Assembly: GCA_050330995.1 (NCBI GenBank) | Contig: JBHJHI010000002.1 | Location: forward strand, 62,001-126,000 | Source of the DNA: Thermohalobaculum sp050330995 | Lineage (GTDB): Bacteria > Pseudomonadota > Alphaproteobacteria > Rhodobacterales > Rhodobacteraceae | Direction of reading: 5' to 3' | DNA length: 64,000 nucleotides | Part shown: in pieces, positions 49,178 to 58,675 of the stretch | Position numbering within the stretch: position 1 is the first letter of the stretch | Layout: the number at the start of each line of letters is the position of its first letter | Notes under the pieces: generated by a model | Databases searched by the model: none | What the model was told of the DNA's origin: nothing | The model's input: the letters and a program-made list of their open reading frames with translations, nothing else | Program-made: the position numbers and the translations under genes

Positions 49178-50574
49178 GACCGATCCTGCCGCTCGTGCTG
49201 GGCGCCCTCGCGCTCGGCGCCTGCGACGACACGCCTTCCTTCCGCTCCGAGACCGGGCCGGTGCCGGCCGCCGAGCAGCGCCCCGGCGACCCCGAGGCCG
49301 GCTACCGCGCGCTCGTCAACGAGCCCTACGTCTCCTGCGGCATCCCCTACGACGCCTACGCGCGGGCCTCGGGCTACGCGGCCGGCGAGGTGCCCGACGC
49401 CTCCGTGCCGGGGCGCGAGGGGCGCAACGCCGAGCTGCCCTACGCACTGACCTCCCACGTCAACGAGGACGGGGTCGAGATCGTCTCCTCGAACTGCCTG
49501 ACCTGCCACGCCTCGGAGATCGACGGCGAGGTGGTGGTGGGCCTCGGCAACGAGTTCGCCGACTTCACCGGCGATCCGCGCCGCGTCGCGATGCAGTCGG
49601 GCTCCTACGTGCGCGGCGAGGCCGAGACCGCGGCCTGGTCGCACTGGGCCGACCGCATCGAGGGGATCGCGCCCTACATCCGGACGGCGACGGTGGGGGT
49701 GAACCCGGCGACCAACCTCACCTGGGCGCTGATGGCGCATCGCGATCCCGAGACGCTGGAATGGTCCGAGACGCCGCTGATCGAGCCGCCGCAGGCCGAG
49801 CCGCTGCCGGTCAGCGTGCCGCCCTGGTGGGGCATGCGCCACAAGGACGCGATGTTCTACACCACGATCGGGCGGGGCGATCATTCGAAGTTCATGCTGC
49901 TCGCCTCGATGCTCTGCATCGAGAGCTACGACGAGGTCGAGGCGGTGCAGGCCTACGCCGACGACATCCGCGCCTACATCGCCTCGCTGGAGGCGCCGGC
50001 CTACCCGCACGCGATCGACCGGGGGCTCGCGGCCGAGGGCGCGGCCCTCTATGCCGACGGGTGCGCGTCCTGCCACGGCACCTACGGCGAGGACGCCTCC
50101 TATCCCGACCGGGTCTATCCCCTGGACGAGATCGGCACCGATCCGACCTACGCCACCTGGGCGACCGACGGCTCGCGCGACCGCTTCTACGAGTGGATCA
50201 CGCGCTCGCCCTACGGCACGGCTCAGAACGCGGCGCCGGCGCCAGGCTACATCGCGCCGCCCCTCGACGGGGTCTGGGCGACTGCGCCCTATCTGCACAA
50301 CGGCTCGGTGCCGAGCCTCGCGGCGCTGCTCTCGCCCGAGGATCGCCCGACCTACTGGCGCCACCGCCGCTCGCCCAAGGTCTACGACCGCGAGGCGGTG
50401 GGCTGGGCCTACGACGCGCTCGACCACGGCCAAGCCGACGAGCCCGACGCCGAGGCGCGCCGGCTGATCTACGACACGACCCGGCTCGGCTACGGCAACC
50501 AGGGTCACGTCTACGGCGCCGAGCTGGGCGAGCGTGGGCGCGCGGCGTTGATCGAGTATCTGAAGACGCTGTAG
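49174..50574 (+). CDS. Di-heme c-type cytochrome lipoprotein, RoxA-like
   Basis: This 466-residue protein has a lipoprotein signal (LALGAC, lipidated Cys17). Two heme sites are seen: Cys108, Cys111 and His112 (CLTCH) and Cys297, Cys300 and His301 (CASCH). The second-heme domain ends with APYLHNGSVPSLAALLSP, a segment I associate with RoxA-like and MauG-like di-heme peroxidase-fold proteins. RoxA enzymes are dioxygenases, and relatives are peroxidases. The coupled lipocalin-like neighbour suggests a hydrophobic substrate. Activity is inferred. Confidence 0.8.
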   Translation: MRPILPLVLGALALGACDDTPSFRSETGPVPAAEQRPGDPEAGYRALVNEPYVSCGIPYDAYARASGYAAGEVPDASVPGREGRNAELPYALTSHVNEDGVEIVSSNCLTCHASEIDGEVVVGLGNEFADFTGDPRRVAMQSGSYVRGEAETAAWSHWADRIEGIAPYIRTATVGVNPATNLTWALMAHRDPETLEWSETPLIEPPQAEPLPVSVPPWWGMRHKDAMFYTTIGRGDHSKFMLLASMLCIESYDEVEAVQAYADDIRAYIASLEAPAYPHAIDRGLAAEGAALYADGCASCHGTYGEDASYPDRVYPLDEIGTDPTYATWATDGSRDRFYEWITRSPYGTAQNAAPAPGYIAPPLDGVWATAPYLHNGSVPSLAALLSPEDRPTYWRHRRSPKVYDREAVGWAYDALDHGQADEPDAEARRLIYDTTRLGYGNQGHVYGAELGERGRAALIEYLKTL

Positions 50575-50591
50575 CGCCCCGGACCGGGCGC
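50574..50591. terminator. Candidate terminator between the di-heme gene and treY
   Basis: GCGCCC (50574-50579) pairs with GGGCGC (50586-50591) across a 6-nt loop, starting in the di-heme gene stop codon and lying between convergent genes. It is short and lacks a T tract. Confidence 0.35.
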
Positions 50592-50687
50592 GGCCTCGCC
50601 GGAGAGGGTGTTCCGCCGTCGCGGACGACCCGGAACCCGGCGACGGACTCGCGGAGAGCGGGCCGGCCCTCCGCGTCCCGGCCGTCG

Positions 50688-53207
50688 CTACGCCGCGCCG
50701 TCGAGCACGCCGATCGCGAGCGGCAGGCGCGCGTCCTCGGCGCGGCCCAGCCAGCCGTTCCCGACCGCGAGGCCGGCGCCCTCGACCGGGGTCTCGGCGA
50801 GCCGGGCGCCCAGGCCCGACGGCAGGCGAAAGCGCGGCGCCTCGCCCGCGGGATCGAGGATCGCCACCAGCGCGGCGTCGCCCGCGAGCCGGCAGAAGCC
50901 GATCGCGCGCGGGGCGGGACGTTCGAGCACCAGCGCCTCCAGCGGTGCCTCGAACAGTGCCGGGCGCGCGCGCCTGAGCGCCAGCAGGTCCGCCGTCAGC
51001 CGCGCCTTGTCGCCGTCGTAGCCCTCGCCCCGCCCGGCCGCACGCGCCTCGAAGTCGACCGCGCGGCGGTTGTCGGGATCGACGAAGCTGAGATCGGCCC
51101 ACTCGGTGCCCTGGTAGATGTCCGGGACGCCCGGCGCGGTCAGCTTCAGCGCGAGCTGGGCGAGGCCGAGCCGCTTGCCGCGGGCGACGATCGGCGCGGC
51201 GCGCTCGTGGAAGGCGGCGCGGAAGCCCCCGTCGCCGAGCGCGCGGGCGGTGAAGTCCCGCAGGCGGCGCTCGTGGTCCTCGTCGGGCGCGGTCCAGCTC
51301 GTCAGCCGCCCGTCCTCGCGCGCGGCCTTCAGCATGAAGGCCGAGAGCCGTTCGGTCAGGGCGCCCGGCTCGTCCGAGCCCCAGGCGCCGAGCAGCGCCT
51401 GGTAGAACAGCCACCGCGTCTCGGCGTCGGGGACGTCGTCCGCGCCCTCGCCGACGAGGCGGTCCTCCCAGGCGGCGACCGCCCCGGCCCAGCCGGCCGG
51501 ATCGGCGGCGATGGCCGCGATGCGCAGGCGCGCGTCCTCGCCGCGCTTGGTGTCGTGGGTGGCGGTCGCGTTCAGCCCGAGCGGCTGGCGCGTGTCGCGC
51601 TCGGCGAGGGCGGCGAGCGCGGCCTCGGGCGCGAGCGTCGCGTGGTCGGGCTCGGAGCCGACCTCGTTGGCCGAGACGAGGCGGTGGTAGCGGTAGAAGG
51701 TCGTGTCCTCGAGCGACTTCGCCATCAGGGCGCCGGTGGTCTGCTCGATGCGCGCCCTGAGCGCGAAGCCCGCCGCGCCCGGCGTCTCCAGGATAAGCCG
51801 CACCACGTCGTCGATCGCGCCGGTGTCCTCCAGATCGGTCGTGGCCTTCGCCGCCTCGGCCACCTCGGCGAGGAGGCGCCGGCTCGCGGCGTCCTTCGGG
51901 TCGCCGGCGAGGTAGGTGCGGTAGACCGGCATCGCGACGGCGAGGTCGACCAGCGCGCGGCGCAGCGTGTCGGGGCCGCGGTCCCGCGCGATCGGGTCCT
52001 CGGCCGCCGCCGCCTCCAGAAGGGAGACGACGCGCGCGAGTTCGGCGGCGAGATTGACCGTCAGCACCTCGCGCTTGGCCTCGGCGAGCATCGCCATCGG
52101 GTCGTGCCCAGCCTCTCCCTCGGCCTCGGTGAAGCGGTCGTACTCGGCCGAGAGCGCGACGAGGCCGGCGGGGTCGGTGAGCGCCGAGGCGGCGATGCGG
52201 GCGAACTCGTAGCCGGTGGTGCCCGCGACCGGCCAGCGCTCCGGCAGCGCCTCGCCGGGGGCGAGGATCTTCTCGACCCAGACCGGCACCGCGCGGGGCA
52301 GCTCGCGCGCGAGGCGGTCGAGATAGCCCTGCGGGTCGGCGAGGCCGTCGATGTGGTCGATGCGCACGCCGTCGATCCGCCCCTCCTCGACCAGCGCGAA
52401 CAGGAAGCGGTGGACGTCGTCGAAGACACGAGGGTCCTCGACGCGCACGCCGACGAGGTCGGCGATCTCGAAGAAGCGCCGGTGCGCGAGCCCGTCGCGC
52501 GAGAGCCGCCAGTGGGCGAGCCGCCAGGGCTGCGCTTCGTGGAGCCGGTGCATCGCCTCGCGCTCCTTCGACAGCCGCGCGAGCGCGGCGTCGAGCGCGG
52601 AGCCGTCGTCGGCGATCGCGCGGGCGAGGGCGTCCGGGTCGGCGGGCAGTCCCTCGACCCCGGCCGCGCGGCCGGCTTCGGCGAGCACGCCGAGGCTCGC
52701 GGGCGAGACCGGGTAGGCGGTGCTGGCGGCGTGCCAGACCAGCCCCTCGGCGTCGCGCCCGAGCGCGAACGCGTCCGCCTCCAGCATCGCGCCGTAGGGC
52801 TCGGCCAGCACCGGCACCACGAGCTTCGGCTCGGACCAGTCGACGTCGAAGTGGTCGGCGTAGCGGCTCGCCTGGCCGTGGCGCAGCAGGTCGCGCCACC
52901 ACGGGTTGTGGGTCGAGACCGCCATGTGGTTGGGCACGATGTCGAGCAGGAGGCCGAGGCCGTGCGCCTTCAGTCGATCGGATAGCGCGCGGAACCCCTC
53001 GATTCCCCCAAGGTCGTCGTCCATGCGCTCGTGGTCGCAGACGTCGTAGCCGTGCGTCGAGCCGGGTGCGGCCTCGAACAGCGGCGAGGCGTAGAGATGG
53101 CTGACGCCGAGGCCCGCGAGGTAGGGCACGAGGCCGGTCGCGCGCTCGAAGTCCATGCCGTCGCGGAACTGCAGGCGATAGGTGGCGCGCACCGCCGGGG
53201 CGCTCAT
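50688..53207 (-). CDS. treY: Malto-oligosyltrehalose synthase
   Basis: This 839-residue GH13 enzyme isomerises the reducing end of maltodextrin to a trehalose linkage. It starts ATYRLQFRDGMDFERATGLVPYL, typical of TreY. The nucleophile region is DGVRIDHIDGL near residue 277, and the acid is in WVEKIL near 311. The C-terminal part has VPDIYQGTEWADLSFVDPDNRR. ATG 53207 overlaps the treZ stop. With TreZ it makes free trehalose, a compatible solute. Confidence 0.95.
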   Translation of the reverse strand: MSAPAVRATYRLQFRDGMDFERATGLVPYLAGLGVSHLYASPLFEAAPGSTHGYDVCDHERMDDDLGGIEGFRALSDRLKAHGLGLLLDIVPNHMAVSTHNPWWRDLLRHGQASRYADHFDVDWSEPKLVVPVLAEPYGAMLEADAFALGRDAEGLVWHAASTAYPVSPASLGVLAEAGRAAGVEGLPADPDALARAIADDGSALDAALARLSKEREAMHRLHEAQPWRLAHWRLSRDGLAHRRFFEIADLVGVRVEDPRVFDDVHRFLFALVEEGRIDGVRIDHIDGLADPQGYLDRLARELPRAVPVWVEKILAPGEALPERWPVAGTTGYEFARIAASALTDPAGLVALSAEYDRFTEAEGEAGHDPMAMLAEAKREVLTVNLAAELARVVSLLEAAAAEDPIARDRGPDTLRRALVDLAVAMPVYRTYLAGDPKDAASRRLLAEVAEAAKATTDLEDTGAIDDVVRLILETPGAAGFALRARIEQTTGALMAKSLEDTTFYRYHRLVSANEVGSEPDHATLAPEAALAALAERDTRQPLGLNATATHDTKRGEDARLRIAAIAADPAGWAGAVAAWEDRLVGEGADDVPDAETRWLFYQALLGAWGSDEPGALTERLSAFMLKAAREDGRLTSWTAPDEDHERRLRDFTARALGDGGFRAAFHERAAPIVARGKRLGLAQLALKLTAPGVPDIYQGTEWADLSFVDPDNRRAVDFEARAAGRGEGYDGDKARLTADLLALRRARPALFEAPLEALVLERPAPRAIGFCRLAGDAALVAILDPAGEAPRFRLPSGLGARLAETPVEGAGLAVGNGWLGRAEDARLPLAIGVLDGAA

Positions 53208-54988
53208 CGCGTCTCCTCCAGCGCGACCGCGATCGCCCAGGGGTCGCGCCCGAGATCGCCGAGGGCGAATAGCGCGCGTCCCCCGGGCGCCTCGGCGCCA
53301 GGCGCGCTCCCGCCGAGAGTGGCGACCATGCGGAGCCGCGCGCCGTCCATCGGCCAGTCGGCTCGAATACCGCGCTCGCCGAGCGGCTCGACCTCGGCCC
53401 TCTCCAGCGAGCGTACGGCGGCGAGGCGCGGCACGATCTCGGCGTGGCGGATCGCGAGCAGGGCGCGCACGAATTCCAGCCGCTCGCGGTGCTCGGGCAC
53501 TTCGCGCTTCGACCAGTCGAGCTTGGAGGCGAAGAAGGTCTCGCGCGCGTTCGGATCGGGAATGCGGTCGCGCGCGGCCGGATCGGCGAAGGCGGACCAC
53601 TTGGCGAACTCGCGTCGCCGACCGTCGCGCACGGCCTGCGCCAGTTCGCCGTGGAAGTCGCAGAAGAAGAGGAACGGGTTGGTCTCGCCCCATTCCTCGC
53701 CCATGAACACCAGCGGCACGAACGGCGAGAGCAGGGTGAGCGCGGTCAGGACCTCGACCGCGCGGGGCTCGGCGAGCGCGGTCAGCCGCTCGCCAAAGGC
53801 GCGGTTGCCGGTCTGGTCGTGGTTCTGCAGGAAGTTGACGAAGGCGACCGGGGGCAGGTGGGCGGACGGCTCGCCGCGCACCACGCCGTCGCGATGCGGC
53901 GAGACGATGCCCTGCTGCACGTAGCCCGAGGCGAGCGCGGTCACGAGGTCGCCACGCGGGTCCTCCGCGTGGTCGCCGTAGTAGCCCTCGCGCTCGCCGG
54001 TGGCGAGAACGTGGGCGACGTGGTGGTAGTCGTCATTCCATTCGCCGTCGTAGAGACGCACCCGGCCCGTCTCGTCGCGCTCGTGCAGGCGCGTGATGTT
54101 GCGGTCGTCCTCGGTGGTCAGGTGCACGGGGCGGTCGAAGCCATGGGCGCGCACCGCCTCGGCCAGTTCGACCAGCAACTCGGGCTCGGAGGGGTCGCTG
54201 ATCGTGTCGACCGCGTCGAGCCTCAGCCCGTCGAAACGGTACTCGTCGAGCCAGTAGAGCGCGTTCTCGACGAAGAAGCGGCGCACGGGATCGCGGTCGA
54301 AGGCGATGCCCGGCCCCCAGGGGGTCCGCCATTCCTCGTGGAAGAAGTCGGGGGCGTAGGCGTGCAGGTAGCCGCCGTCGGGGCCGAAGTGGTTGTAGAC
54401 CACGTCGAGGAAGGCCAGCAGCCCGCGCTCGTGGATCGCGTCGACCAGCCGCTTCAGCGCCTCCGGCCCGCCGTAGGCGGTGTGCGCGGCGTAGGGCAGC
54501 ACGCCGTCGTAGCCCCAGCCGCGTTGGCCCCCGAACTGCGCCACCGGGCACAGCTCGATCGCGGTGACGCCGATCGAGGCGAGGTGGTCGAGCCGCGCGC
54601 GCACGCCGTCGAAGGTGCCCTCGGGCGAGAAGGTGCCGGTGTGCAGCTCGTAGAGCACGGTCTCGTGCCAGGGGCGGCCGGACCATCGCGCGTGCCAGTC
54701 GTAGGCGCGCGGGTCGACGAGGCGCGAGGGGCCGTGGACGTCCTCGGCCTGCGCGCGCGCGGCCGGGTCGGGCACGGTGAGCCCCGCGATCTCGAAGGCG
54801 TAAGGGGTGTCCGGCCGGGCGCGGACCTCGGTGCGGAACCACCCCTCGCCGTCGCGGTCGAGGCCGAGGCGCTCCGAGCCGAGCACCAGCGTCGCCTCGC
54901 CCTGCGTCGGTGCCCAGCGCGCGAAGCGCCAGCGATCGTCGTCGAGCGGCTCGGCGCCCCAGGTCTTGGCGAAGTGCGAGACGGTCAT
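53204..54988 (-). CDS. treZ: Malto-oligosyltrehalose trehalohydrolase
   Basis: This 594-residue GH13 enzyme releases trehalose from the TreY product. The N-terminal CBM48-like domain spans about residues 1-95. The catalytic barrel has DVVYNHFGPDGGYL, then DGLRLDAVDTISD (nucleophile Asp) and LTTEDDRN (acid Glu), and FLQNHDQTGNRA. ATG 54988 starts just after the divergent glgX promoter region. Its stop overlaps treY. Confidence 0.95.
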   Translation of the reverse strand: MTVSHFAKTWGAEPLDDDRWRFARWAPTQGEATLVLGSERLGLDRDGEGWFRTEVRARPDTPYAFEIAGLTVPDPAARAQAEDVHGPSRLVDPRAYDWHARWSGRPWHETVLYELHTGTFSPEGTFDGVRARLDHLASIGVTAIELCPVAQFGGQRGWGYDGVLPYAAHTAYGGPEALKRLVDAIHERGLLAFLDVVYNHFGPDGGYLHAYAPDFFHEEWRTPWGPGIAFDRDPVRRFFVENALYWLDEYRFDGLRLDAVDTISDPSEPELLVELAEAVRAHGFDRPVHLTTEDDRNITRLHERDETGRVRLYDGEWNDDYHHVAHVLATGEREGYYGDHAEDPRGDLVTALASGYVQQGIVSPHRDGVVRGEPSAHLPPVAFVNFLQNHDQTGNRAFGERLTALAEPRAVEVLTALTLLSPFVPLVFMGEEWGETNPFLFFCDFHGELAQAVRDGRRREFAKWSAFADPAARDRIPDPNARETFFASKLDWSKREVPEHRERLEFVRALLAIRHAEIVPRLAAVRSLERAEVEPLGERGIRADWPMDGARLRMVATLGGSAPGAEAPGGRALFALGDLGRDPWAIAVALEETR

Positions 54989-55223
54989 GGCGGCCCCCGG
55001 CCGGCTGTGGCTGCGGGGCGCGCGCCGCCCCTCCGGCCGCGACAACAGCGACGGGGCCGCGTCGGATCCCGGAGCGTGGAAATACCGCCGCGACGGGCCG
55101 GGGCGTCGTCGCGGCGGCCGGCCTGGCCGGCGTGCCGTGGCGTCGGGCGAGGACGCGCCTTCGCAGTTGCGGGAACCCCGGCCCGCGCGGGGCGTTCGTG
55201 CCTGTCGATCAGGGGGACCCGTC

Positions 55224-57461
55224 ATGGACGACGCGATGCCGCATCTCTTCCACCGCTCGCCGGGGCTCCTGCGCGGCTCGCTCAGCGAGGGGCGCCCCTT
55301 CCCGCTCGGGGCGACCTGGGACGGGCTCGGGGTTAACTTCGCGATCTTCTCGGCCGGCGCGACCAAGGTCGAGCTGTGCCTGTTCGACCGCGACGGCGAA
55401 ACCGAGATCGAGCGCATCGCGCTGCCGGAATACACCGACGAGGTCTGGCACGGCTACCTGCCCGAAGCCCGGCCGGGCACGCTCTACGGCTACCGCGTGC
55501 ACGGCCCCTACGCGCCGGAGGCGGGGCATCGCTTCAACCCCAACAAGCTCCTGCTCGACCCCTACGCGAAGCAGCACGTGGGCCGGCTGACCTGGGACCC
55601 GGCGCTGTTCGGCTACACCCTCGGCCACGACGATCTCGACCTGTCGTTCGACGAGCGCGACAGCGCCGCCTTCGTGCCGAAGTGCCGCGTGATCGACCCC
55701 GCCTTCACCTGGGGCGCCGAGCGTCGCCCGCAGGTGCCCTGGGACCGCACCATCGTCTACGAGATGCACGTCAAGGGCTTCACGAGGCTCAACCCGGTGA
55801 TCCCCGAGAGCCAGCGCGGCACCTTCGCCGGCCTCGCGCACGCCCGCGTCGCCGACTACCTGAGGCGCCTCGGCGTCACCTCGGCCGAGCTGCTGCCGGT
55901 TCACGCCTTCGTCGACGACAGCTATCTCGAAGAGAAGGGGCTCAGGAACTACTGGGGCTACAACACCATCGGCTTCTTCGCCCCCGATCCGCGCTACCTC
56001 GAGACGCCGGTGGTCCACGAGTTCAAGGAAATGGTGAACCAGTTCCACGCGAGCGGCATCGAGGTGATCCTCGACGTGGTCTACAACCACACCGCCGAGT
56101 GCAACGAGCTGGGCCCGACCCTGTCGTTCAAGGGCAGCGACAACGCGAGCTACTACCGCCTGATGCCCGAGGAGCCGCGCTACTACATCAACGACACCGG
56201 CACCGGGAACACGGGCAACCTCAGCCACCCGCGCGTGCTGCAGATGGTGGCGGACTCCCTGCGCTACTGGGCGACCGAGATGCGCGTCGACGGCTTCCGC
56301 TTCGACCTCGCCACCATCCTCGCGCGCGAGCCCTACGGCTTCGACGAGGGCGGGGGCTTCCTCGACAGCTGCCGCCAGGACCCGGTGCTGTCGAGCGTCA
56401 AGCTGATCGCCGAGCCCTGGGACGTCGGGCCGGGCGGCTACCAGGTCGGCCAGTTCCCGCCCGGCTGGGCCGAGTGGAACGCCCGCTTCCGCGACACCGT
56501 GCGCGCCTACTGGAAGGGCGACGAGGGGCTTGTCGGCGAGATGGCCGCCCGCGTCTCGGGTTCGGGAGACCTGTTCAACAAGCGCGGGCGCAAGCCCTGG
56601 GCCAGCGTCAACTTCGTCACCGCGCACGACGGCTTCAACCTGAACGACCTCGTCAGCTACGACGAGAAGCACAACGAGGCCAACGGCGAGGACAACCGTG
56701 ACGGCCACGACGACAACCACTCCTGGAACCACGGCGTCGAGGGGCCGACCGACGACCCCGGGATCCGCGAGCTGCGCGAGCGCCAGAAGCGCAACATGAT
56801 GGCGACGCTCCTGCTCGCGCAGGGCACGCCGATGATCCTCGCGGGCGACGAGTTCGGCCACACCCAGCAGGGCACCAACAACGCCTATGCCCAGGACAAC
56901 GAGATCACCTGGCTCGCCTGGGAGAAGATCGACGACGACGGCCGGCGGCTCCTGGAGTTCACCCGCAAGCTGATCGCGCTCAGGCAGACCTACCCGATCC
57001 TGCACCGCGGGCGCTTCCTGGTCGGGCGCTACAACGAGGAGCTGGACGTCAAGGACGTCACCTGGCTGACGCCCAGCGGCGAGGAGATGGACCAGCGTCA
57101 CTGGGACGACGCGGGCGCGCGCTGCTTCGGCATGCTGCTCGACGGACGTGCGCAGCCGAGCGGCATCCCGCGGCGCGGCCAGGACGCGACGCTCCTGATC
57201 GTCTACAACGCCCACCACGACACCGTGCCCTTCACGCTGCCCGAGGCGCCCGGGGGTGATCGCTGGATGGCGCTCGTCGACACGAGCGATCCCGACCGGC
57301 TCGACCCGCCCGCCTTCGAGTTCGGCCATGCCTTCGAGGCGACGGGACGCTCGCTCGCGCTCTTCGTGCTCGCCACCCGCGAGGGTCTGCCGCGCCGGCT
57401 CCGCGAGGGCCTCGGCGCGCTGCGCTCGGTGGCGGACGCGCCGATCGGCGAGGACGCCTGA
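55224..57461 (+). CDS. glgX: Glycogen debranching enzyme GlgX / TreX
   Basis: This 745-residue isoamylase-type GH13 enzyme hydrolyses alpha-1,6 branches and supplies linear dextrins to TreY. The N-terminal CBM48 domain spans about residues 15-140. YEMHVKGFT lies near residue 183, DVVYNHTAE near 289, DGFRFDLA (nucleophile) near 357, LIAEPWD (acid) near 394, and TAHDGFNLND near 468. ATG 55224 follows AGGGGGA. It is divergent from treZ and treY across a 235-base spacer, so the three can be co-regulated from one region. Confidence 0.95.
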   Translation: MDDAMPHLFHRSPGLLRGSLSEGRPFPLGATWDGLGVNFAIFSAGATKVELCLFDRDGETEIERIALPEYTDEVWHGYLPEARPGTLYGYRVHGPYAPEAGHRFNPNKLLLDPYAKQHVGRLTWDPALFGYTLGHDDLDLSFDERDSAAFVPKCRVIDPAFTWGAERRPQVPWDRTIVYEMHVKGFTRLNPVIPESQRGTFAGLAHARVADYLRRLGVTSAELLPVHAFVDDSYLEEKGLRNYWGYNTIGFFAPDPRYLETPVVHEFKEMVNQFHASGIEVILDVVYNHTAECNELGPTLSFKGSDNASYYRLMPEEPRYYINDTGTGNTGNLSHPRVLQMVADSLRYWATEMRVDGFRFDLATILAREPYGFDEGGGFLDSCRQDPVLSSVKLIAEPWDVGPGGYQVGQFPPGWAEWNARFRDTVRAYWKGDEGLVGEMAARVSGSGDLFNKRGRKPWASVNFVTAHDGFNLNDLVSYDEKHNEANGEDNRDGHDDNHSWNHGVEGPTDDPGIRELRERQKRNMMATLLLAQGTPMILAGDEFGHTQQGTNNAYAQDNEITWLAWEKIDDDGRRLLEFTRKLIALRQTYPILHRGRFLVGRYNEELDVKDVTWLTPSGEEMDQRHWDDAGARCFGMLLDGRAQPSGIPRRGQDATLLIVYNAHHDTVPFTLPEAPGGDRWMALVDTSDPDRLDPPAFEFGHAFEATGRSLALFVLATREGLPRRLREGLGALRSVADAPIGEDA

Positions 57462-57548
57462 GGCCGGGCGTCGCGTCGGGGCTCGTGCGCGGGCGGGGGT
57501 GCCCTAGCTCGGCGCCCGAGGCCCCGCACCGGCAGCCCCGAGGAGAGC

Positions 57549-58184
57549 ATGAAGCGCGTTCCCGTCGACGAGATCGCCGAGCGTCTGGAGCGGCGCGACC
57601 ATCGCGGCCCGCGCCTCTCGATCGAGGCGTCGCGCGCCTGGTTCACCGGCTGCACCCACTTCGGTCACCAGGGCGCGCTCGGCCATCGCCGGCGGCGCCA
57701 CTTCGAGGACGTCGAGGCGCACGACGCGGCGCTGTTCGACGCGCTGGCCGAGCGGGTCGGGGCGGACGACGTGCTGTTCCACCTCGGCGACGTGAGCTGG
57801 CGCGAGCGCGACACCGACGTCGCCCGGCTGCCGGGACGCTGGCGGGTGCTCGTGCGCGGCAACCACGACCACGGCCGGGTCGTGCGCTCGGCGCACTGGG
57901 ATCTGGTGGTCGACTACCTCGACCTCGAACTCCTGCGCCCGGAGGGCAGGGCTCGCGCGATCCTGAGCCACTACCCGATGGCGAGCTGGGACGGGGCCAG
58001 GCGCGCGGTGCACCTGCACAGCCACACCCACGCCAAGCTCGGCCCGCTCGCCACCGAGTACGGCGGGCGCGTCGATGTCGGGATGGATGCCCAGAACCTC
58101 GCGCCCGTGGGGTTCGACGCGGTGCTGGCCCAGATCGAGGCGCACCGCGCCGAGCACGGATTCCTGGTGCCGGGGGACTATTGA
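57549..58184 (+). CDS. Calcineurin-like metallophosphoesterase
   Basis: This 211-residue phosphoesterase starts at ATG 57549 behind GAGGAGAGC. Metal-site motifs are in order: TGCTHFGHQG (about residue 34), LGDVSWRERD (about 79), RGNHDHGR (about 104), LSHYPMASWDG (about 138), and HSHTHAKLGP (about 157). This layout matches phage- and plasmid-encoded as well as chromosomal single-domain metallophosphoesterases. The substrate is unknown. It lies 87 bases behind glgX. Confidence 0.9.
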   Translation: MKRVPVDEIAERLERRDHRGPRLSIEASRAWFTGCTHFGHQGALGHRRRRHFEDVEAHDAALFDALAERVGADDVLFHLGDVSWRERDTDVARLPGRWRVLVRGNHDHGRVVRSAHWDLVVDYLDLELLRPEGRARAILSHYPMASWDGARRAVHLHSHTHAKLGPLATEYGGRVDVGMDAQNLAPVGFDAVLAQIEAHRAEHGFLVPGDY

Positions 58185-58675
58185 CCCCCTCGCATCGTGC
58201 GAGCGCGTCCATACTGTCCCACGCTCGGTCACATGCGTCATGGATCGTGTCCCGTCCTGGACCGGAAACGGATCATGACTGGTGGATCCCCGCTCCCGGT
58301 GTTCCTTCTGCTTCGAGGGCCGCGAGGGCGGCCCGCTCGTCGCCACCGCGCATGCCGCCCGAGGCCGCTGCGCGCAGGGACGGCGACCGGGGCGAGGCTT
58401 GGCCGGTCCGCCCTCGAAGGCGAGCGCCGTCGTTCGACGACGGCCGGGATCGAGGTGGCGGGGCCTTGCGCCTCGATGCCGGCAGAGTGATGAACGGAAT
58501 GCCTGCTGGTGCGTTAGCGACGATGTCTTGAAGTACTCGCTCTCGTCAGGCGAACGGCTGACTGGATTGTTCGGCTCCCTGTTGGAGGGGTGCTTCCCTT
58601 GACGGACGATTTTATTCCTCTTGACCTACTATTTTGACTTGGTTAAGGCTGGCGCAACGAACGAAAGAGGTATCC
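58185..58675. other. Gene-poor spacer before the VPLP-CTERM gene
   Basis: These 491 bases carry no gene I can support. Open frames here overlap each other and are Arg/Gly-rich. The right third (about 58495-58660) is markedly less GC-rich and contains the promoter of the next gene. It may be a decayed coding region, but no remnant is recognisable. Confidence 0.5.
58621..58649 (+). promoter_or_regulatory. Promoter of the VPLP-CTERM gene at 58676
   Basis: TTGACC at 58621-58626 and TAAGGC at 58644-58649 are 17 bases apart, giving a start near 58656 and a leader with AAAGAGG (58663-58670 region). A second TTGACG at 58599-58604 lies upstream. Confidence 0.55.

Noticed and set aside
58197..58602. 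Several overlapping frames between the metallophosphoesterase and VPLP genes
   Set aside because: All are Arg/Gly-rich, overlap one another and lack ribosome sites.
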